Shown: one piece after another, positions 1 to 7,685 of the stretch
Position numbering within the stretch: the first letter of the stretch is position 1
How the letters are laid out: every line of letters starts with the position of its first letter
Assembly: GCA_017455385.1 (NCBI GenBank)
Contig: JAFTBD010000008.1
Span: 1-10,386 of the forward strand
Direction of reading: 5' to 3'
DNA: 10,386 bases
Origin: Clostridia bacterium
GTDB taxonomy: Bacteria > Bacillota > Clostridia > Christensenellales > CAG-1252
Notes under the pieces: generated by a model
Told to the model about the DNA's origin: nothing
What the model saw: the letters and a program-made list of their open reading frames with translations, nothing else
Databases searched by the model: none
Program-made: the position numbers and the translations under genes

Positions 1-213
1 GACGCCCACTCTGCCGACCACCGTCCCTTTCGCATCGTACGCAAGGAAAAATTCGCTCTCGCTGTAGTCGGAATAGATATTGGTCTTCCGCTGTAAAAGT
101 GCCTTCTCATCCGCATAAAAGAGCGGTGCGTAATGCGCGTTTTTGGCATACAGTTTCAGCGGGAAATTCGTGAATGCGCGTCTGTCTCTCGCGGTCTCTA
201 CTCTCTTGATCAT
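1..213 (-). CDS. GNAT family N-acetyltransferase, N-terminal part (runs off left edge)
   Basis: I translated this by hand from an ATG at 213 (complement) to the window edge: 71 codons with no stop. It begins MIKRVETARDRRAFTNFP and continues with LKLYAKNAHYAPLFYADE and then ESEFFLAYDAKGTVVGR. The pattern F-x-x-F-P-x-x-L-Y near the start, a Y-x-P-x-x-x-D-E block, then a strand ending in VVGR, resembles the roughly 380-residue GNAT-fold acetyltransferases (YghO-like) that I know from clostridial genomes. Such proteins would use acetyl-CoA, but the substrate is unknown; the acetyl-CoA loop lies outside the window. The ATG is 2 nt past the stop of the rsh reading frame, and its Shine-Dalgarno (GAGAGGA) overlaps that stop, so it is probably translationally coupled to rsh. 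The family call rests on remembered sequence pattern, not on a search. Confidence 0.72.
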   Translation of the reverse strand, partial: MIKRVETARDRRAFTNFPLKLYAKNAHYAPLFYADEKALLQRKTNIYSDYSESEFFLAYDAKGTVVGRVGV

Positions 214-215
214 AG

Positions 216-593
216 TTATCCTCTCACCACGTCCGTAACGGACTTGATCTGCATCAGTTTATTTTTGACGGAGATGAGCTCCTCCCGTCCGCCAAGCTCC
301 ACCGTGACGGCTATCTTTACCTTCTTATCCCTGTCCACCGTGGCGGAGATATGGGTGATCTCCACATTCATCGAGGAGAAGAGCTCCGTGACCTTATTGA
401 TGGCGGCGGTCTCATCCGCGAATACCATGAGGGTCGCCGAGAACTTGCCCGCGACGACGCCGCTCCATTCCGCCTTGATGAGACGATCCTGCTCTAATCC
501 CGAGACGTTCAAGCAATCCGCGCGGTGGACGTTGATGCCTCTGCCACGCGTGACGTAGCCGATGATACGGTCGCCGGGGAGAGGATTGCAACA
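216..593 (-). pseudogene. C-terminal part of Rsh (Cys motif and ACT domain) downstream of an in-frame amber codon
   Basis: This is the direct in-frame continuation of the rsh gene after the TAG at 594-596. It reads CCNPLPGDRIIGYVTRGRG, then INVHRADC: the conserved-cysteine (zinc-finger-like, RIS/RRM-adjacent) motif of long RelA/SpoT proteins. An ACT domain follows, roughly the last 85 residues (WSGVVAGKFSATLMVFADE to SVTDVVRG), ending with TAA at 216-218. In this enzyme family these modules contact the ribosome and tune synthetase versus hydrolase activity. There are 125 residues and no second disruption; sequence quality is as good as in the N-terminal part, so the break is recent, suppressed, or a sequence error. 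An independent start is possible only at weak codons, for example TTG at 512, which would begin inside the Cys-motif region and produce little more than the ACT domain. I see no Shine-Dalgarno supporting it. Confidence 0.85.
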
Positions 594-596
594 CTA
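594..596 (-). other. In-frame amber (TAG) codon inside rsh
   Basis: On the minus strand the codons read CAC CTC TGC TAG TGT TGC AAT CCT, i.e. H-L-C-stop-C-C-N-P. In Rsh proteins the position before CC(N/S)P is normally K, R, Q or H, so TAG replaces a single residue and the reading frame is unbroken on both sides. CAG (Gln) or AAG (Lys) would each become TAG by one substitution. The observation is direct; whether it is a mutation, a base-calling or assembly error, or a read-through codon cannot be decided here. Confidence 0.9.
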
Positions 597-2354
597 GCAG
601 AGGTGCACCTGCATTCCTTCTTCTCCGTCGATGAGGACGCCGTTGCCGGAAGAAGCCTTCTTGGGCGTGACGGTCTTGACCTCCTCTTTCGGGACGGTCT
701 GGAGATAACGATGAACGAGCCTGTCGATGATCTGCTTGGGCTTGAGCTCGCCGTACCCGACGGCGGCGAGGACGTCGTCCGCGGAGGAGAAAGACTGCTT
801 CTCCGCCGTCTCGAGGATCCAGCTGTCCACCATCAGTTGCTTGGCGCTGTAGCCCGCCTTCTTACAGGCGGCGATGAGCATATCCCGTCCGATACGGATA
901 TTCTCGTCCCGCATCGTACGCTTGAAATATTGACGGATCTTCGCCTTGGTAGAAGGAGACGCCACGAAACGCAGCCAATCGCGGCTGGGCTTCGCGGACG
1001 AAGACGTGATGACCTCCACGATGTCGCCGGTATTCAGCTTGGTGGAGAGGGGCACCATCTTCATATTGATCTTGCCGCCCGTGCAATGATTGCCCACGTC
1101 GCTGTGGATGGCGTACGCGAAATCCACCACCGTCGAACCGGCGGGCAGATTGATGACGTCGCCGTGCGGGGTGAAGACGAATACTTCGTCGGTGAACATC
1201 TCGGTCTTCAATGCGTCGAGATATTCCTGGCTGTCTTCGACGTCCGACTCGTGGAGTGCCATAACTTCGCGGATCCATTTGATCTTCTCGTCGAGGGTAC
1301 GGTCGGTGTAACCGTCTTTATACTTCCAGTGCGCCGCGATACCGTACTCGGCGAGGCGATGCATCTCTTTCGTGCGGATCTGCACCTCGAAGGGGGAGCC
1401 GAATTCGTTCAGTACCGTCGTGTGGAGGGACTGATACATATTCGCTTTCGGCGTGGCGATGTAGTCTTTGAACCTACCGGGGAGCGGCGTCCACAGAGAG
1501 TGCACGATGCCGAGCACGTTATAGCAGTCTTTGACGGTGTCCACGATGATGCGGATCGCCATCAGGTCGTACACTTCCTCTATGCCCGACTTCTGCCTCT
1601 TCATCTTGCGGTAAATACTGTAAAAATGCTTGGCGCGTCCGTTGATCTCGTACTTGACGCCGCGGGCGTCGAGCTCATGCTTGAGCTGCTCGCTGACCTT
1701 CTCAACGAATGCCTCGCGCTCCTCTTTCTTGGAGGAAATGAGGTCGACGAGCTCGTAATACTCTTTCGGATACAGATAACGCATCGCGAGGTCTTCCAGC
1801 TCGCCTTTTACCTGTGCGATACCGAGGCGCGCCGCTAAAGGAGCGTATATCTCCATCGTTTCTTTGGAGATCGCGATCTGCGCCTCCTCCGACTTATAGG
1901 CGAGAGAACGCATATTATGCAGTCTGTCCGCGAACTTGATGATGATGACGCGGACGTCTTTCGCCATCGCGAGGAGCATCTTGCGAAGGTTCTCCGCCTG
2001 TGCCTGTTCCTTGCTCTTGAACTGGAGTTTATTCAGCTTGGTGACGCCTTCCACCAGCGTAGTGACGCCCTCGCCGAATCTTTCCGCCATCTCTTCGCGG
2101 GTGGTCTCCGTATCTTCCAAAACGTCGTGAAGGAATCCGGCCGCCACCGTCTCGGCGTCCATACCGAGATCGAGAAGGATATTCGCCACGTGGCAGGGGT
2201 GTATGATATAAGGCTCTCCCGAGAGACGGAGCTGACCCGCGTGACGCTCTTTGGCGAAGTCGAATGCAGAGAGGACGAGCTCGCGTTGCGCGCCCGAGAA
2301 CACACGTTCTATCTTCTCTCTGAGTTCGTTTTCGTCTATCGTTACCTTTGTCAT
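594..2354 (-). CDS. rsh: Bifunctional (p)ppGpp synthetase/hydrolase Rsh, ends at in-frame TAG
   Basis: Long RelA/SpoT homologue that makes and degrades the alarmone (p)ppGpp from GTP/GDP and ATP in the cytoplasm. There are 586 residues before TAG. The HD hydrolase domain (about 30-180) has FLHDVLEDT at 75-83 and KFADRLHNMRSL at 140-151, so hydrolase residues are intact. The synthetase domain (about 235-345) has GRAKHFYSIYRKM, PGRFKDYIA at 292-300, YQSLHTTV and VQIRTKEMHRLAEYG. RFKD is the RxKD signature of bifunctional enzymes; dedicated RelA has ExDD. The TGS domain spans about 386-448 and a helical region follows to about 565. Including the downstream frame to 216 the gene spans 712 codons before TAA, normal for the family (about 730). 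The ATG is chosen because an in-frame TGA lies six codons upstream and the next Met is inside the HD domain. No Shine-Dalgarno precedes it. Confidence 0.93.
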   Translation of the reverse strand: MTKVTIDENELREKIERVFSGAQRELVLSAFDFAKERHAGQLRLSGEPYIIHPCHVANILLDLGMDAETVAAGFLHDVLEDTETTREEMAERFGEGVTTLVEGVTKLNKLQFKSKEQAQAENLRKMLLAMAKDVRVIIIKFADRLHNMRSLAYKSEEAQIAISKETMEIYAPLAARLGIAQVKGELEDLAMRYLYPKEYYELVDLISSKKEEREAFVEKVSEQLKHELDARGVKYEINGRAKHFYSIYRKMKRQKSGIEEVYDLMAIRIIVDTVKDCYNVLGIVHSLWTPLPGRFKDYIATPKANMYQSLHTTVLNEFGSPFEVQIRTKEMHRLAEYGIAAHWKYKDGYTDRTLDEKIKWIREVMALHESDVEDSQEYLDALKTEMFTDEVFVFTPHGDVINLPAGSTVVDFAYAIHSDVGNHCTGGKINMKMVPLSTKLNTGDIVEVITSSSAKPSRDWLRFVASPSTKAKIRQYFKRTMRDENIRIGRDMLIAACKKAGYSAKQLMVDSWILETAEKQSFSSADDVLAAVGYGELKPKQIIDRLVHRYLQTVPKEEVKTVTPKKASSGNGVLIDGEEGMQVHLC

Positions 2355-2363
2355 ATATCGATT

Positions 2364-2391
2364 ATTATATCACTTCTATAATTGCAGACAA
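2364..2391 (-). promoter_or_regulatory. Sigma-A-type promoter of rsh, with extended -10
   Basis: The minus strand has TTGTCT (2391-2386, 4 of 6 matches to the -35 consensus), a 16-nt spacer and a perfect TATAAT (2369-2364) preceded by TGA, giving the extended -10 form TGnTATAAT. The expected start of transcription, about 7 nt past the hexamer, is near 2357, only a few bases before the rsh ATG at 2354. This would make the rsh transcript leaderless or nearly so, which agrees with the absence of a Shine-Dalgarno. The promoter fills most of the 54-nt gap to the upstream gene and would let rsh be expressed independently of it. Confidence 0.6.
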
Positions 2392-2408
2392 GTTTTTTTT
2401 ACGGCAAT

Positions 2409-2624
2409 TTACGACTTTTTTCTGCGAGATCCGAGGATAAGGAATGAAACGGAAAGAACGAGATAGACCGCGGAGAGCGCGATGCCCGCCGAGAGGAGCG
2501 CCCGAGAGCCCGCCCCCGAGGACAAGAACACGAATACGGCAAGACCCACAATGGCGAGGAATGCCGCCACCGCGAAGACCAAAAGCGCTATGAATATTGC
2601 CCGCATTCTCTTCAGATCATTCAA
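2409..2624 (-). CDS. Small hydrophobic membrane protein
   Basis: Unrecognised 71-residue protein. After a short basic N-terminus (NDLKRMR) it has a long hydrophobic stretch, residues about 9-34 (IFIALLVFAVAAFLAIVGLA and on), a short polar turn (SSGAGS), a second hydrophobic stretch about 42-65, and a basic tail GSRRKKS. This predicts two transmembrane helices with both ends inside. The start is uncertain. TTG at 2624 overlaps the end of the preceding gene by 8 nt and has AAGGAG 13 nt upstream, which is rather far; ATG at 2606 (residue 7) lacks a well-spaced site. It is probably the last gene of the PadR-helicase operon, judging by the overlap. No function can be assigned. Confidence 0.65.
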   Translation of the reverse strand: MNDLKRMRAIFIALLVFAVAAFLAIVGLAVFVFLSSGAGSRALLSAGIALSAVYLVLSVSFLILGSRRKKS

Positions 2625-4620
2625 AATAAATGTCCATCTCCTTCAATTCTTCCAATGTCGAGACGCGCGTCGTCCCCGAATCCAAAAATGCGAGATCGCT
2701 CTCGGTCGTGAGATCCATCGGTCTGACGATGCTTCCGTTGAAGACCAAGGCGCCGATCGCATAGCTCTCCCCTTCTCCCGCCAAGTAGGCATTCGACGAG
2801 AGGAAGGTGGCATAGCTGTAAAAAGACAAGTAAAGATGTGCCAAGCCGCAAATGGCGCCGACGTATCTGTTCGCGCTCATTTCGCAGGTCGTCCCCGTGG
2901 AGAAAGAAGCATTGATACGTCCGAGGGTATAGCCGCAGATGCCGCCCGCCGCCGCGAAGACATTCATATTCTTTTCCGTTTGGGCAGGCGCTTCCACAGA
3001 GACTTTCGCCGTGAACCGACAGCCGTCGATCACGCAATCCTCTTCGTTCCTCGCCGCGATACCGCCCGCAAAAACGTTACTCGTACTGCTCGTCGCGGTG
3101 ATATCCGCGAGGGAAGACGAACTGCCGATCGAACCATAACGCGATCCGTCGTTATTGTAGGTATTTCGTGCGGCGATCCCGCCTGCGAAAGCAAAACCGT
3201 TTTCGGCAGTGGCGAGCAGGACGCCTTTATTCGTGCAACCGACGACGCTGCCGACGTTTACGGCGACGATACCTCCGACATACGCGCCCGCGGGAGAGAC
3301 GTTCTCGCCGAGCGACGCGAGTTCGATGGCAGAGGTCAGCTTGCCGCTGTTTTCACAGCCGGAGATCACGCCCTCGTTCTCGGCGGCGATGCCCGCCACG
3401 TTGGGATTCCATTTCTCGATGGTCGTCCGCTGGGTAAGCGTCACATCCGCGCCTGAATCCATCACGGCGCCTGCCGCCGCATTGACGGCGACGATACCCG
3501 CCATATCCACCGCGACGGAAGAAGCACTCCCCTGCGCGCGGCAATCACGGATCGTACCGTAGTTCTCGGCGACGAAGGACGCGAAATAGCAGTTTCCGCC
3601 CTCTTTCCCGACGAAATGCAAGGTGACGACGGCGGTGCAAGACTCGATGATCCCTTCGTTCCGCGTGGCGAAGAGGGAGAATACCTTGGTGGCGGTCTCC
3701 TCCGTTTCCTCTCCCTCCGAGGGGGTCAGCGTCTCGATGAAGTCGGATTTATCGTAGGTGGCGTCCGCGGTGACGACGGACACATTCTCCAATTTACCGC
3801 GATTCGTCTTGATGATCGCGGCGGCGGGATATCCCTTTTCAAGCACGAACGTCACGTCGCGAAGCACCCCCGTGAAGGTGTCCGCGAAGGGCGCCGTGAG
3901 GCGTATGATCTTATCATTGCCGAGGATCTCGGCGCCTACTGTCTCAGCCGTCTCGGATAGCGTCATATCATTCCGCAAAGAGAGGACTGCTTCTTTTGAG
4001 GCAATGTGCTCTTTGAAGTCATCTCCGTTCCGTATGGCGTACGGGCTTTTCGCCGTGCCGAGCCCGAAATAAGTCGGGACGAGGACAGAGAGGGCGACCG
4101 TCAGCAGGAATAGAACGGAGAGCACCATAGACGCGATGCGCAAGAGCCTTTTTTGCAAATAACTCAGCGGTTCTTTCGGCAGGATCAGCGCATCACCTTT
4201 CCGCACGACGCCTTCGCCGAGGCGGGTGTAATAAACGGTATGAATCGCATTCAAATAACGGTCGGCGGCGGGATAGACGGCGAATAGCTTTTTCAATTCC
4301 CTGCCCCGTCCGAGGATGGCGAGCATCTCGAGGGGCGAGACTTCCCTGTCGGCGTAATGTCGAAGGGCTTTTCCCGCCTTCTTCACGAAGAGGGCGTCCG
4401 CTTCCGCGATACGCTCGTAGCGAGTGCGGGGACGCTCCTTGATGAGCTCGGGGAGATACTTCTTCACGATGCGCCGCGCCGAGAATAGATACAAAAAAGA
4501 GAGCAGCGGGAAACGACCGAAGGCAGAGGCGAAAAGGTCGGGCGAGGCGATCTCCCCGAATGCTTTCACGTCGTCCTTGCGGACGATCTCCGTCAGTCTT
4601 GCCGCTTGCTCGTATATCAT
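2617..4620 (-). CDS. Single-pass membrane protein with cytoplasmic helical domain and extracellular GLUG-like repeats
   Basis: Unrecognised 667-residue protein. Residues 1-155 are charged and helix-rich (ankyrin-like helix pairs such as VSPLEMLAILGRGRELKKLF are possible but not certain). One hydrophobic segment (about 163-184) follows the basic KRLLR, predicting a cytoplasmic N-terminus. The rest looks extracellular, and residues 315-600 carry about nine imperfect GLUG-like repeats, for example AGIAAENEGVISGCENSGKL (409), GGIVAVNVGSVVGCTNKG (449), GGIAARNEEDCVIDGC (519) and GGICGYTLGRINASFSTG (559). GLUG-type repeats usually build beta-solenoids on surface proteins. The start ATG at 4620 overlaps the upstream stop as ATGA. 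An in-frame start at 4653 would add 11 residues but deepen the overlap, so 4620 is preferred. There is no sorting motif at the C-terminus. Confidence 0.85.
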   Translation of the reverse strand: MIYEQAARLTEIVRKDDVKAFGEIASPDLFASAFGRFPLLSFLYLFSARRIVKKYLPELIKERPRTRYERIAEADALFVKKAGKALRHYADREVSPLEMLAILGRGRELKKLFAVYPAADRYLNAIHTVYYTRLGEGVVRKGDALILPKEPLSYLQKRLLRIASMVLSVLFLLTVALSVLVPTYFGLGTAKSPYAIRNGDDFKEHIASKEAVLSLRNDMTLSETAETVGAEILGNDKIIRLTAPFADTFTGVLRDVTFVLEKGYPAAAIIKTNRGKLENVSVVTADATYDKSDFIETLTPSEGEETEETATKVFSLFATRNEGIIESCTAVVTLHFVGKEGGNCYFASFVAENYGTIRDCRAQGSASSVAVDMAGIVAVNAAAGAVMDSGADVTLTQRTTIEKWNPNVAGIAAENEGVISGCENSGKLTSAIELASLGENVSPAGAYVGGIVAVNVGSVVGCTNKGVLLATAENGFAFAGGIAARNTYNNDGSRYGSIGSSSSLADITATSSTSNVFAGGIAARNEEDCVIDGCRFTAKVSVEAPAQTEKNMNVFAAAGGICGYTLGRINASFSTGTTCEMSANRYVGAICGLAHLYLSFYSYATFLSSNAYLAGEGESYAIGALVFNGSIVRPMDLTTESDLAFLDSGTTRVSTLEELKEMDIYFE

Positions 4621-5324
4621 TTCTTTCTCTTCACGCCTCTGTCGGCAGCCCACTTATCCAAAATGTCATAGATATAGGCTTCATTCACGCTCTCACCTTC
4701 GGTGACTTTCCGCAGGAGGTCGCCGGTCGCAACGAAGGACGCCACGAGAGCCTCGATGCTCCCATTCCCTTGGCGCACCCCTTCCTCGAGGTCGTTGAAA
4801 CGCGCCTTGATGGCATTCAGTTTGTCATTATTCTCCGCGAGGGACGCCGCGACGTCTTTATTGATGAATTCCGCCACGCGATTCACCCCCGCATTGTAGT
4901 TGCCGATGGTGCGCTCGAGCTCTTTCAAGTTGTAGTTTTTCCTCTTCTCGTCGAGGGTGCTCTCCAGCTTGCCGATCTGCTCCTCCGCCTCGCTCTCCAG
5001 TCTGCTCAGCGCTTCGAGCGTCCCTTCCAATCTCGTGAGGGTGCGAGAGAGGGTCTCCACCTCTTTCTCATACCTCTCGCTCTTCGCGAGGAAAGAGTCG
5101 ATCTCATGCGCGAGGCTCTGCGCCTTCGCCGCCTCGGATGACAGGGTCTTATAGATCTTCTCGAGATTCCCCGTCACATCCCCCTCGAAGGCGGCGGACA
5201 AGCGGTCGATGTCGCCGCGCATACTGTCGTAAGTGTCGGCGAATTCACGCAAGTTCTCCGTCACGGGTGTGAGTAAGTCCCTGTATTCGCGAAATGATTC
5301 GATGAGTGCTTTTACGTCTTCCAT
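4617..5324 (-). CDS. Coiled-coil protein of unknown function
   Basis: Unrecognised 235-residue soluble protein, strongly charged, with no signal peptide or hydrophobic segment. Heptad-like patterns of Leu, Ile and Val run through most of it, for example LSRTLTRLEGTLEALSRLE (about 93-111), EQIGKLESTLDEKRKNY and LKELERTIGNYNAG, so it is probably a long helical rod or oligomeriser. It ends in a basic tail (DRGVKRKK). The start ATG at 5324 has a well-placed AAAGGAG and shares its first base with the stop of the helicase gene (TGATG), so the two are probably translationally coupled. The downstream membrane protein overlaps by ATGA. Its position between a helicase and a membrane protein would suit an adaptor, but that is inference. 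Generic coiled-coil similarity could mislead a database search here. Confidence 0.82.
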   Translation of the reverse strand: MEDVKALIESFREYRDLLTPVTENLREFADTYDSMRGDIDRLSAAFEGDVTGNLEKIYKTLSSEAAKAQSLAHEIDSFLAKSERYEKEVETLSRTLTRLEGTLEALSRLESEAEEQIGKLESTLDEKRKNYNLKELERTIGNYNAGVNRVAEFINKDVAASLAENNDKLNAIKARFNDLEEGVRQGNGSIEALVASFVATGDLLRKVTEGESVNEAYIYDILDKWAADRGVKRKK

Positions 5325-7681
5325 CAGCTTGCTCCTTTGGTCTTTTTATTGACTTTTTTCAAGAGGGAGGATATCTCCCTGTGTTCTTTTCTCAGCGTCT
5401 CGAGGTCTCCGTCGATGACCCGCCCGAGCACCCGCATCGCGGCGGCATTCCCCTTGAGCTTCTCGAAATAGGACACCACACGATAGTCGAGGCGGGCGTC
5501 TTCCCCCTCCTCCACTGTGGCGTCCACCATCGCGGAGAGGTCGTGCTCACCCGCGAGCTCGAAATATTCACGCGCTTCGGCGAGATAGCCGTGTTCCCAG
5601 TACGCAATACCCGCATTGACGTAGTCGCCCGAGGCGATATAGTCCCGCCAAATGCCTATCTCGATGAGGATCTTCTCCCTGTCGCGGTCGTTGATGAGAG
5701 AGCGGGCGGCATTCTCCGCATTGTCGTACTGCCCGAGCTTCATGAATTCGGCGGCACGGCGCTTGTATTCCTCCTGTTCGACGAGGGTGCTGCCCACCGT
5801 CTCCTTGATGCGCAGGACGGCGTCCTCCGCCGAGATGTACTCGAAGTTCTCTCGGAAGAATGCGGTAAACTGCGGGACGTCGTTCGCTTCCGCCACGAAG
5901 AGATGGCGACGGGCACGCGAAACGCCGACGTAGAAGAGATTGAAATAATAGCGATAGAGGCTATTCTCGTCCGCGCTCTTGCGGTCGAGCTCGGTCTTGG
6001 CGAGCCGCTCGAATTTGTCCTTATTGGAGGACAGCACGTTATAGAGAACGACGGTGTCGCGCTCCAACCCTTTGATCTCGGAAACGGTCAATATCTCCTT
6101 GAGCGGGAGGGCGGCGCGAAGCTTCTCCTTCTCCGCCTGCGAGGACACGACGACAGTGAAATTGTCCGTGACTTCCTTTTTCATCCGTTCGATGAAATCC
6201 CCCGTGCGGAAACTGACCGCGAAGGAGCCTTCTTCCCTCGAGACCGCCTCGGCGTCCAGCACGAAACCATGCACGCCGAAGGTCTCGCGATTCAACTTGG
6301 CGAGTGCCATCACGATATCCGCGATCTCTTTGCTGTTGCGGTAGTTATATTTCAGTTCCGACACCTCGGTGACGTCCTGTTTATAAAGTAGGTCTTTCAG
6401 TGCGGCGAAGGAGAAATAGGCGGGATTCACCATCTGCGCGGCGTCGCCCACGCAGAAAAGCTTGATGGCGATATCGCGGAAAAACTCCAGTTGCACGCGA
6501 GTAAAGTCCTGCACCTCGTCCAAGACGGCGAGGGAATACTCGGGATGCGTGAGCTCACGGGACATCTCCGCGCACGCGACGTTCAGGTCGGTATGACCCG
6601 TCTCGGCGAGATACGCCCGATAGCCCTCGGAGAGGTCGTAGACGTATTCCGCTTCCGCTTTCGTGAAAGTGCCCGCGCGGCGGGCGACGTATTCCTCTTT
6701 GGATAGTTCCGCGCCGCAAGCACGTCCGAAAATGAAGCCGTACACCTCTTTATACAAGACTTCGGCGGAGATGTCGTGCTTCTTGCCGCGCTGTGCCAAA
6801 TTGTAATTTTTCATCTCACGGAGGAACCTGCGGAAGGTGTCTTCGTCCGCGCGTTTGAATTCGCCGTGCTTCTTGCGATAGATGTCCTCCGGCAAGAGGT
6901 AATCCACCTTCTCGGAGAGGTAGGCGATCACCCGCTCGATCTCCTCCGTGACGGTGTCTTCCGAGCGAAGGGGCATGCCGATGACGCGGGTCACCGCGAG
7001 GATCTCCGTGGTGGTCGTGCGCACGTTGCCCTTTTTAAGGTCCGAAAGGAGCGCGCGAAGGCTCTCGGTGTATTCCTCCACCTTGCGACGAACGTCGAGG
7101 AGCAGTCCGCGGGAAAAGGTGCTGTAAAGCGTCTTGCCGCGATAGGACGACACCGCCGCGAAGAGGATCTTGTCGATACAGACATTGGTCTTGCCGCTGC
7201 CTGCGATGCCCTGTACGAGGAGATTCTTCCCTTCCGAACGTACGATGCGTTCCTGTTCCTCGTTGAGGAGCGGGAGATTCACCCTGTCGCTGAAAGTGCG
7301 ATAGAGCTTATTCCGCGGATAAGGCGCGGCTGGCGCGCGTTCCACACGCCACTCACGAACACCGCGGAGACGGGTGTCGCCGTCCCCCGTGACGGGATAG
7401 GACTTGAAGTCGTAATACACGACCGTGGCACCCTCTCGCCCCGCGGGATCGAAGTCGGCATATAGCTTGACGTCCGACGAAGAGAAAGAAAAACGCCCTT
7501 CCGATATCCCCGCTTTCAGCGCGGCGAAAGCAAGGTGCGTCAGAAGGACGTTCACATTCACGAGTTTCGCGGTGGCAAGGGAGAAGCTTTCCGTCTTATA
7601 TACGGAATATTCCGTCAAATACAGCTCGTCGTAATCGACGACGACTCTCTCCGGTAATTCTCTCGCTTGCTCCGCGGGCAT
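5324..7681 (-). CDS. UvrD/Rep-like superfamily 1 helicase with TPR-like C-terminus
   Basis: 785-residue SF1 helicase-type ATPase. Motifs in order: Walker A GIAGSGKT (158-165), Walker B VLDEVQDF (386-393), motif III VGDAAQMV (411-418), motif IV YNYRNS (445-450), motif V EIKGLERDTVVLYN (535-548) and motif VI FYVGVSRARRHLF (583-595) with its arginine finger. All core residues for ATP-driven translocation on nucleic acid are present. Residues 1-135 are an unrecognised N-terminal region without a visible nuclease motif. Residues about 190-380 are an extended insertion between motifs Ia and II. Residues 630-785 are helical with TPR-like pairs (YDNAENAARSL, GIAYWEHGYLAEAREYFELAGE). The ATG lies 4 nt past the padR stop; no Shine-Dalgarno is visible, so translation may depend on coupling. 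It is not an ordinary UvrD or PcrA, which differ in both termini. Confidence 0.9.
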   Translation of the reverse strand: MPAEQARELPERVVVDYDELYLTEYSVYKTESFSLATAKLVNVNVLLTHLAFAALKAGISEGRFSFSSSDVKLYADFDPAGREGATVVYYDFKSYPVTGDGDTRLRGVREWRVERAPAAPYPRNKLYRTFSDRVNLPLLNEEQERIVRSEGKNLLVQGIAGSGKTNVCIDKILFAAVSSYRGKTLYSTFSRGLLLDVRRKVEEYTESLRALLSDLKKGNVRTTTTEILAVTRVIGMPLRSEDTVTEEIERVIAYLSEKVDYLLPEDIYRKKHGEFKRADEDTFRRFLREMKNYNLAQRGKKHDISAEVLYKEVYGFIFGRACGAELSKEEYVARRAGTFTKAEAEYVYDLSEGYRAYLAETGHTDLNVACAEMSRELTHPEYSLAVLDEVQDFTRVQLEFFRDIAIKLFCVGDAAQMVNPAYFSFAALKDLLYKQDVTEVSELKYNYRNSKEIADIVMALAKLNRETFGVHGFVLDAEAVSREEGSFAVSFRTGDFIERMKKEVTDNFTVVVSSQAEKEKLRAALPLKEILTVSEIKGLERDTVVLYNVLSSNKDKFERLAKTELDRKSADENSLYRYYFNLFYVGVSRARRHLFVAEANDVPQFTAFFRENFEYISAEDAVLRIKETVGSTLVEQEEYKRRAAEFMKLGQYDNAENAARSLINDRDREKILIEIGIWRDYIASGDYVNAGIAYWEHGYLAEAREYFELAGEHDLSAMVDATVEEGEDARLDYRVVSYFEKLKGNAAAMRVLGRVIDGDLETLRKEHREISSLLKKVNKKTKGAS

Positions 7682-7685
7682 AGGC

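Noticed and set aside
216..512. Separate 98-residue ACT-domain gene starting at TTG 512
   Set aside because: The frame is continuous with rsh upstream through the Cys motif up to the TAG. The TTG start would cut the motif and has no ribosome site, so this is the C-terminal part of rsh.
591..596. Pyrrolysine or selenocysteine at the rsh stop
   Set aside because: Selenocysteine uses TGA, not TAG. Pyrrolysine is mainly known from methylamine methyltransferases and no Pyl genes are in view; the residue at this site in homologues is K, R, Q or H with no need for either.
601..610. Perfect palindrome AGGTGCACCT four bases upstream of the TAG
   Set aside because: It lies within codons for a well-conserved segment and is too short to form a stable stem with a loop; a chance palindrome is more likely than a read-through signal.
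525..1838. Long open frame of 437 codons on the plus strand, antisense to rsh
   Set aside because: It is the mirror of a highly conserved coding region in a GC-rich gene. Its translation is rich in Arg, Val, Leu and His with no recognisable motif. Similar antisense frames at 2482-3456, 5306-6391, 6776-7465 and 9527-10324 are rejected for the same reason.
2393..2400. Run of eight T on the plus strand as an intrinsic terminator
   Set aside because: No GC-rich stem precedes it on the plus strand, and there is no plus-strand gene to terminate. On the minus strand it is an A run next to the rsh promoter.
3100..3680. Repeated motifs as a DNA repeat or CRISPR-like array
   Set aside because: The periodicity is at protein level (GLUG-like repeats of irregular length with diverged codons), not identical DNA repeats with unique spacers.
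4621..4653. Upstream start at 4653 for the membrane protein
   Set aside because: It would add 11 residues inside the coiled-coil gene with no better ribosome site. The ATGA overlap at 4617-4620 matches the coupling style of the rest of the operon.
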